Source of the DNA: UBA1672 sp023140905 | GTDB lineage: Bacteria; Pseudomonadota; Alphaproteobacteria; Micavibrionales; Micavibrionaceae | Assembly (NCBI GenBank): GCA_030636745.1 | Contig: DAOVWH010000040.1 | Location: forward strand, 1-14,389 | Length of the DNA: 14,389 nucleotides | Direction: 5' to 3' | Part shown: positions 13,636 through 14,389 of the stretch, one piece after another | How the letters are laid out: every line of letters begins with the position of its first letter | Position numbering within the stretch: position 1 is the first letter of the stretch | Program-made: the position numbers and the translations under genes | Notes under the pieces: model-generated | Database searches by the model: none | Told to the model about the DNA's origin: nothing | Seen by the model: the letters and a program-made list of their open reading frames with translations, nothing else

Positions 13636-14389
13636 ATGAAACTCTTTTTTATTGTTGGCGAAGATTCCGGGGATGCTTTAGGCGCTTCACTTATTCATGC
13701 CTTACATAATTCTTCAACAGATACACCTATAGAATGTGCAGGAATTGGTGGCCCCTTGATGGAGCAACAAAATTTCCAGCTTCTTCTACCAATGGATCAA
13801 ATCTCTGTTGCAGGCATATGGGAGGTCCTTCCAAAAATCTTCCACCTCATGAAAATTAAGCGCGCCATTATTGAAGAAATTGAAATGACACAGCCCGATG
13901 CTGTCATCACAATAGATTTTCCTGATTTTAATTTTCGAATTGCCAAAACTTTAAAAGATCGAGGAAATTATAAAGGTAAAATTATTCATTATGTTGCCCC
14001 CAGTATCTGGGCATGGCGGCCAGAGCGCGCTCGGAAAATTTCAGAATTTCTCGATGGTATTATGTGCTTATTTCCTATGGAACCACAATATTTTACAGAG
14101 CATAAACTCAATGCAGAGCATGTTGGACATCCCCTTATTACCAGCGATGCACGGCACGCTACGGGAGACATCTTCCGCCGGGAAAATGAAATTCCAGATA
14201 ATGCACACACATTAGGGCTATTTTTCGGAAGCAGAGAAAGCGAGTTCAAAAATATCAGCCCCATTATTAAATTGGCTGCAGAACTGGTTAATGAAGTAGA
14301 AGATGAAATGCATATTATCGCGCCAACACTACCACGTCTTGAATATGATGTCCAAACTGTCCTGAGAGATTTTAGCTTACCTGTTTATA
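13636..14389 (+). CDS. lpxB: Lipid-A-disaccharide synthase, N-terminal part (3' end outside window)
   Basis: LpxB joins 2,3-diacylglucosamine 1-phosphate (the LpxI product) to UDP-2,3-diacylglucosamine, making the beta-1,6 disaccharide of lipid A. It is a GT-B glycosyltransferase (family GT19) at the inner-membrane surface. The 251 visible residues show IVGEDSGDALGA (6-17, E. coli GETSGD) and GIGGPLM. TIDFPDFNFRIA follows, holding the Asp equivalent to E. coli catalytic D98. HYVAPSIWAWRPERARKI, VGHPL and FFGSRESEF (196-204) complete the visible blocks. In the last motif the usual Pro of LPGSRxxE is Phe197. ATG 13636 gives the expected N-terminus; AGG at 13623-13625 is the best-spaced ribosome-binding element, while AGGA 13630-13633 is too close. 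The reading frame is open to the window edge. It follows lpxI by 75 bases. Confidence 0.96.
   Translation, partial: MKLFFIVGEDSGDALGASLIHALHNSSTDTPIECAGIGGPLMEQQNFQLLLPMDQISVAGIWEVLPKIFHLMKIKRAIIEEIEMTQPDAVITIDFPDFNFRIAKTLKDRGNYKGKIIHYVAPSIWAWRPERARKISEFLDGIMCLFPMEPQYFTEHKLNAEHVGHPLITSDARHATGDIFRRENEIPDNAHTLGLFFGSRESEFKNISPIIKLAAELVNEVEDEMHIIAPTLPRLEYDVQTVLRDFSLPVY

Noticed and set aside
1..14389. Search for an inserted novel system, mobile element, CRISPR array or RNA gene
   Set aside because: All coding space is taken by recognised housekeeping genes in conserved order, gaps are at most 182 bases, and no long direct or terminal repeats, tRNA-like cloverleaf or spacer-repeat pattern was seen.

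Overview
The window is a contiguous, one-directional (+ strand) stretch of the conserved proteobacterial housekeeping cluster that couples translation, isoprenoid and phospholipid precursors, outer-membrane protein assembly and lipid A synthesis. The order is rpsB (3' end only) - tsf - pyrH - frr - uppS - cdsA - dxr - rseP - bamA - skp - lpxD - fabZ - lpxA - lpxI - lpxB (5' part only). Every gene was recognised from sequence motifs read by eye. No mobile element, tRNA, rRNA, CRISPR array or foreign-looking island is visible. The DNA is AT-rich throughout, with even codon use from end to end.

The organism is most likely an AT-rich alphaproteobacterium. The reasons are the order uppS-cdsA-dxr (E. 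coli has dxr-uppS-cdsA) and the presence of lpxI (DUF1009 family) between lpxA and lpxB, the usual alphaproteobacterial replacement for the lpxH hydrolase of gammaproteobacteria. It is a Gram-negative with a full BAM/lipid A outer-membrane programme and the MEP isoprenoid pathway. TGA works as a stop (ends of cdsA and rseP) and Trp is TGG, so the code is standard. Genus cannot be assigned from this window.

Region 1 (1-2873) is translation and nucleotide supply: ribosomal protein S2 with a repetitive Lys/Ala-rich tail, elongation factor Ts, UMP kinase and ribosome recycling factor. Region 2 (2957-7082) is membrane precursor supply: undecaprenyl diphosphate synthase (lipid carrier for peptidoglycan), CDP-diacylglycerol synthase (phospholipids), DXP reductoisomerase (isoprenoid precursors that feed UppS) and the RseP site-2 protease. 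Region 3 (7265-10172) is outer-membrane protein biogenesis: BamA and the periplasmic chaperone Skp. Region 4 (10216-14389) is lipid A: LpxD, FabZ (3-hydroxyacyl-ACP pool), LpxA, LpxI and LpxB. LpxA, LpxD, LpxI and LpxB cover most steps from UDP-GlcNAc to the lipid A disaccharide; the LpxC deacetylase step is not encoded here.

No gap between genes exceeds 185 bases. The two longest (7083-7264 before bamA and 11752-11920 before lpxA) hold inverted repeats and a plausible promoter and probably subdivide the cluster into transcription units. The remaining points of interest are modest: a three-copy 42-nt repeat in rpsB, several intergenic hairpins, an acidic insert in RseP, a short CdsA, gene overlaps, and starts that lack a Shine-Dalgarno. 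I see no evidence of a previously undescribed system.
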